Assembly: GCA_002497765.1 (NCBI GenBank) | Contig: DAET01000046.1 | Coordinates: 1 to 17,660 of the forward strand | Origin: Euryarchaeota archaeon UBA486 | GTDB lineage: Archaea; Thermoplasmatota; Poseidoniia; Poseidoniales; Poseidoniaceae | Direction: 5' to 3' | Length of the DNA stretch: 17,660 nt | Shown here: positions 15,860-17,660 of the stretch, piece after piece | How positions within the stretch are numbered: position 1 is the stretch's first letter | How the letters are laid out: every line of letters begins with the position of its first letter | Translations under genes and position numbers: made by a program | The notes under the pieces: model-generated | Databases searched by the model: none | Seen by the model: only the letters and a program-made list of their open reading frames with translations | What the model was told of the DNA's origin: nothing

Positions 15860-16746
15860 GCAGCGTCGGCCAGCGAAAACGAGGTCACCATCTGCATCGC
15901 TTGGCCATACTTGATGCTGCCAAGGTATTCCCGACTTCGCCCGTGGGTCACCACGCGCAACCGGTACTTACAGACGCGCTTGGTTCGTCGCTTCCGGTGA
16001 TGTTTGTAGAAATGGACGCCGACTTTGTAGGTGCCAAGCGGAGCGGTTCCGGCCCAGACTACGTTTTCCACCGGTGTATTGGACACGGGGCGAACGTTCA
16101 TGTCCACGTCCAAGTGGCCGCCGCATTCGCTCTTTTTGTTGTTGAAGTAGATGCGTTCACCTGAGGGACAAAACAGGTGAAGGTCGAGGTCGTTGTAGTC
16201 GTCCCAGGCCAATGAAATTTGGACTTCACCCGAGGCCCCGCCTTCACGTTCAAGGCGTTCGTCCATGTTGACCTCGGGCTCCTCGTCCTCCTCGGTGGCT
16301 ACGCTCACCCCACTTCCGACGTGCTCTTCTGCCACCACGGCCGCGTGTTCGGTCATCGGAGTCTCGTGTTCACTCGTCCATTCCTGTCTTGCTTCAAGTT
16401 CCATCAAACGCTCGTCGTCGTCGGGGACGTCTTCGTCAGCATCTGGGGTGCTCTCCGCCTCGGCGTTGGATTGGAGTAGGCCAAGTTCGAGAAAATTGCG
16501 ATTGCGGCGCTCATCTCGCTCCTGCCAAGCTGCTTGCTCGGCCAGTGGAAGTTCGCCCACCTGCGGCATGGTGACGAGAAGGCGCATCTCACCTTGGTGC
16601 AGCCCGATGCGGGAGCGCGTGCTGTACTTGTCAAGCAAGGCTTGAGCCCGAAGTTGGGCTTGCCGTTGTTGCCAATATCGGTTCAGCAAGTAGACACCGA
16701 ATCCTCCCAAACCGAGGCTGGTGCCGAGGGTGATGGGGTCAACCAT
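15847..16746 (-). CDS. Membrane-anchored protein with a C-terminal YfaP/DUF2135-like beta domain
   Basis: The 299-residue protein starts MVDPITLGTSLGLGGFGVYLLNRYW, a hydrophobic segment followed by basic residues. It probably acts as an uncleaved membrane anchor or a signal anchor with the body in the cytoplasm. A charged helical part (about 25-95) and a very acidic, low-complexity stretch (about 95-170) lead to a domain (about 172-285) with LAWDDYNDLDLHLFCPSGERIYF, then G-G-H-L-D-V-D and G-T-Y-K-V-G-V-H-F-Y. This fits the COG4676/YfaP (DUF2135) pattern, a beta-sandwich of unknown function with D-x-D-L-H and G-x-Y-x-V signatures. A very basic loop KHHRKRRTKR is unusual. The start is ATG 16746; upstream TTG 16800 is unlikely. 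It lies 50 nt after the oxidoreductase gene. The function is unknown. Confidence 0.75.
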   Translation of the reverse strand: MVDPITLGTSLGLGGFGVYLLNRYWQQRQAQLRAQALLDKYSTRSRIGLHQGEMRLLVTMPQVGELPLAEQAAWQERDERRNRNFLELGLLQSNAEAESTPDADEDVPDDDERLMELEARQEWTSEHETPMTEHAAVVAEEHVGSGVSVATEEDEEPEVNMDERLEREGGASGEVQISLAWDDYNDLDLHLFCPSGERIYFNNKKSECGGHLDVDMNVRPVSNTPVENVVWAGTAPLGTYKVGVHFYKHHRKRRTKRVCKYRLRVVTHGRSREYLGSIKYGQAMQMVTSFSLADAAHKG

Positions 16747-16796
16747 GACCCTGTATCTGTCCTGGCTCCTTAATGAGAGACGCGGTGAGAAGCCAC

Positions 16797-17660
16797 TCAA
16801 GCGAGGAATTCCGCATTGAGGGCATCAAGCGAGGCTTGGTCGGGGCGGAGAACTTCGTCGGGGACATCGAGGAGTGGCGTGTCGACCAAACCGAGGTCTT
16901 CAGCCAGCGACGGTTTGCTGGCGTCGAAGTAGAGCAGACCAGTGACGTGCTTCTTGCTGGTCTCGGCTCCGTGCAGTGCGGTGAGGGCCGCCATGGCGTT
17001 GCCGGGGTCGTGCTCGGCCGAAATGGTCTCCAATCGGATGGTGGAACCGTCGTGAAGAGTGATGTCTCGGAAGTGACCCTCGGGAACTTCGATCTCCTCC
17101 ATGGGGTTGAAGTGCGGGATGTAATCTGCCATGTGGAGCGTGATTTCGTTCTCCTTCACGTAGCCGTACGATCGCATGGACTCGTCGTTGTTGTTGAAGG
17201 TGACACAGGGCGAAATCACGTCGATCAGGGCGAAGCCCTTGTGGGACATGGCGGCCTTGAGCAGCGAGGTCAGTTGTTTCTTGGAACCTGAGAACGAGCG
17301 TGCAACGAAGGTGCAACCGAGGTTGATGGCCATGGCACACAAGTCAATGGGTTGGGTTTCGTTGGCGGGTCCTTTCTTCTTCTTTGAGCCGACGTCGGCG
17401 GTGGCAGAGTACTGGCCCTTGGTCAGGCCGTACACGCCGTTGTTCTCGACGATGTAGACCATGTCCATGTTGCGCCGAATGGCGTGGATGAGCTGTCCAA
17501 TACCGATGGAGGCGGAGTCGCCGTCGCCCGAAACACCGAGGTACAGCAGGTCCTTGTTGATGGCGTAGGCACCGGTGGTCACCGATGGCATGCGGCCGTG
17601 AACGGTGTTGAACCCGTGGGATTGGCCGAGGTAGTAAGCAGGGGTCTTGGACGAACAGCC
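16797..17660 (-). CDS. 2-oxoacid:ferredoxin oxidoreductase, beta subunit (5' partial)
   Basis: This cytoplasmic enzyme subunit binds thiamine diphosphate and oxidatively decarboxylates a 2-oxoacid to an acyl-CoA, reducing ferredoxin. The 287 visible residues begin GCSSKTPAYYLG and GFNTVHGRMPS, both standard near the N-terminus of this family, so about 40-50 residues lie beyond the window edge; the ATG at 17591 is internal. The thiamine-diphosphate/Mg motif is GDGDSASIG with NN about 30 residues later, and NNGVYGLTKGQYSAT and SPCVTFNN are family hallmarks. The pattern resembles 2-oxoglutarate oxidoreductase KorB, but pyruvate or other 2-oxoacids are possible. The alpha subunit is expected just upstream, outside the window. 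The gene is followed after 50 nt by the YfaP-like gene on the same strand. Confidence 0.93.
   Translation of the reverse strand, partial: GCSSKTPAYYLGQSHGFNTVHGRMPSVTTGAYAINKDLLYLGVSGDGDSASIGIGQLIHAIRRNMDMVYIVENNGVYGLTKGQYSATADVGSKKKKGPANETQPIDLCAMAINLGCTFVARSFSGSKKQLTSLLKAAMSHKGFALIDVISPCVTFNNNDESMRSYGYVKENEITLHMADYIPHFNPMEEIEVPEGHFRDITLHDGSTIRLETISAEHDPGNAMAALTALHGAETSKKHVTGLLYFDASKPSLAEDLGLVDTPLLDVPDEVLRPDQASLDALNAEFLA

Overview
The window looks like a chromosomal segment of a planktonic euryarchaeon. My best guess is Marine Group II (Poseidoniales) or a close relative. The archaeal assignment rests on the S28e-L24e-Ndk-aIF5B cluster, which is a conserved archaeal gene order, on an archaeal-type phosphoglycolate phosphatase, on GGTGA Shine-Dalgarno sites 4-5 nt before several starts, and on TATA-like boxes. 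The finer placement is inference, from the acidic proteins with D-x-D-G-D-G-Y-G-D repeats and the moderately high GC with strong third-position bias.

Layout. (1) Plus strand, 1-2748: the end of rps28e, rpl24e, ndk and infB (aIF5B), a translation operon. (2) Plus strand, 2851-5487: a MoxR-type AAA ATPase with its own TATA-like box, then a ParA/Soj-like ATPase, a ribbon-helix-helix protein and a small unknown protein. The last three resemble a partition-type module. (3) Minus strand, 10495-5484: an 841-aa cytoplasmic coiled-coil protein, followed by a membrane-anchored surface protein that carries calcium-binding-type repeats, four of them in exact 81-bp tandem register. (4) Minus strand, 14286-10603: a P1B-type metal ATPase, a winged-HTH regulator and a protein made of three zinc ribbons. 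(5) Plus strand, 14388-15859: a HAD phosphatase overlapping a ROK-family sugar kinase by 4 nt. (6) Minus strand, 17660-15847: the beta subunit of a 2-oxoacid:ferredoxin oxidoreductase, whose 5' end lies beyond the window, followed by a membrane-anchored YfaP/DUF2135-like protein.

The coding density is very high. Two convergent pairs overlap at their 3' ends (4 bp at 5484-5487 and 13 bp at 15847-15859). No intergenic stretch exceeds about 110 bases. I saw no tRNA, rRNA, CRISPR array, transposase or integrase.

The least explained parts are the coiled-coil/surface-protein pair, the ParA-RHH-small protein module beside MoxR, and the metal ATPase-wHTH-zinc ribbon set. None of these is proven to be a system. 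The two most concrete molecular oddities are an eL24 that has lost three of four zinc ligands and an aIF5B with a CCHC zinc-finger-like insertion.
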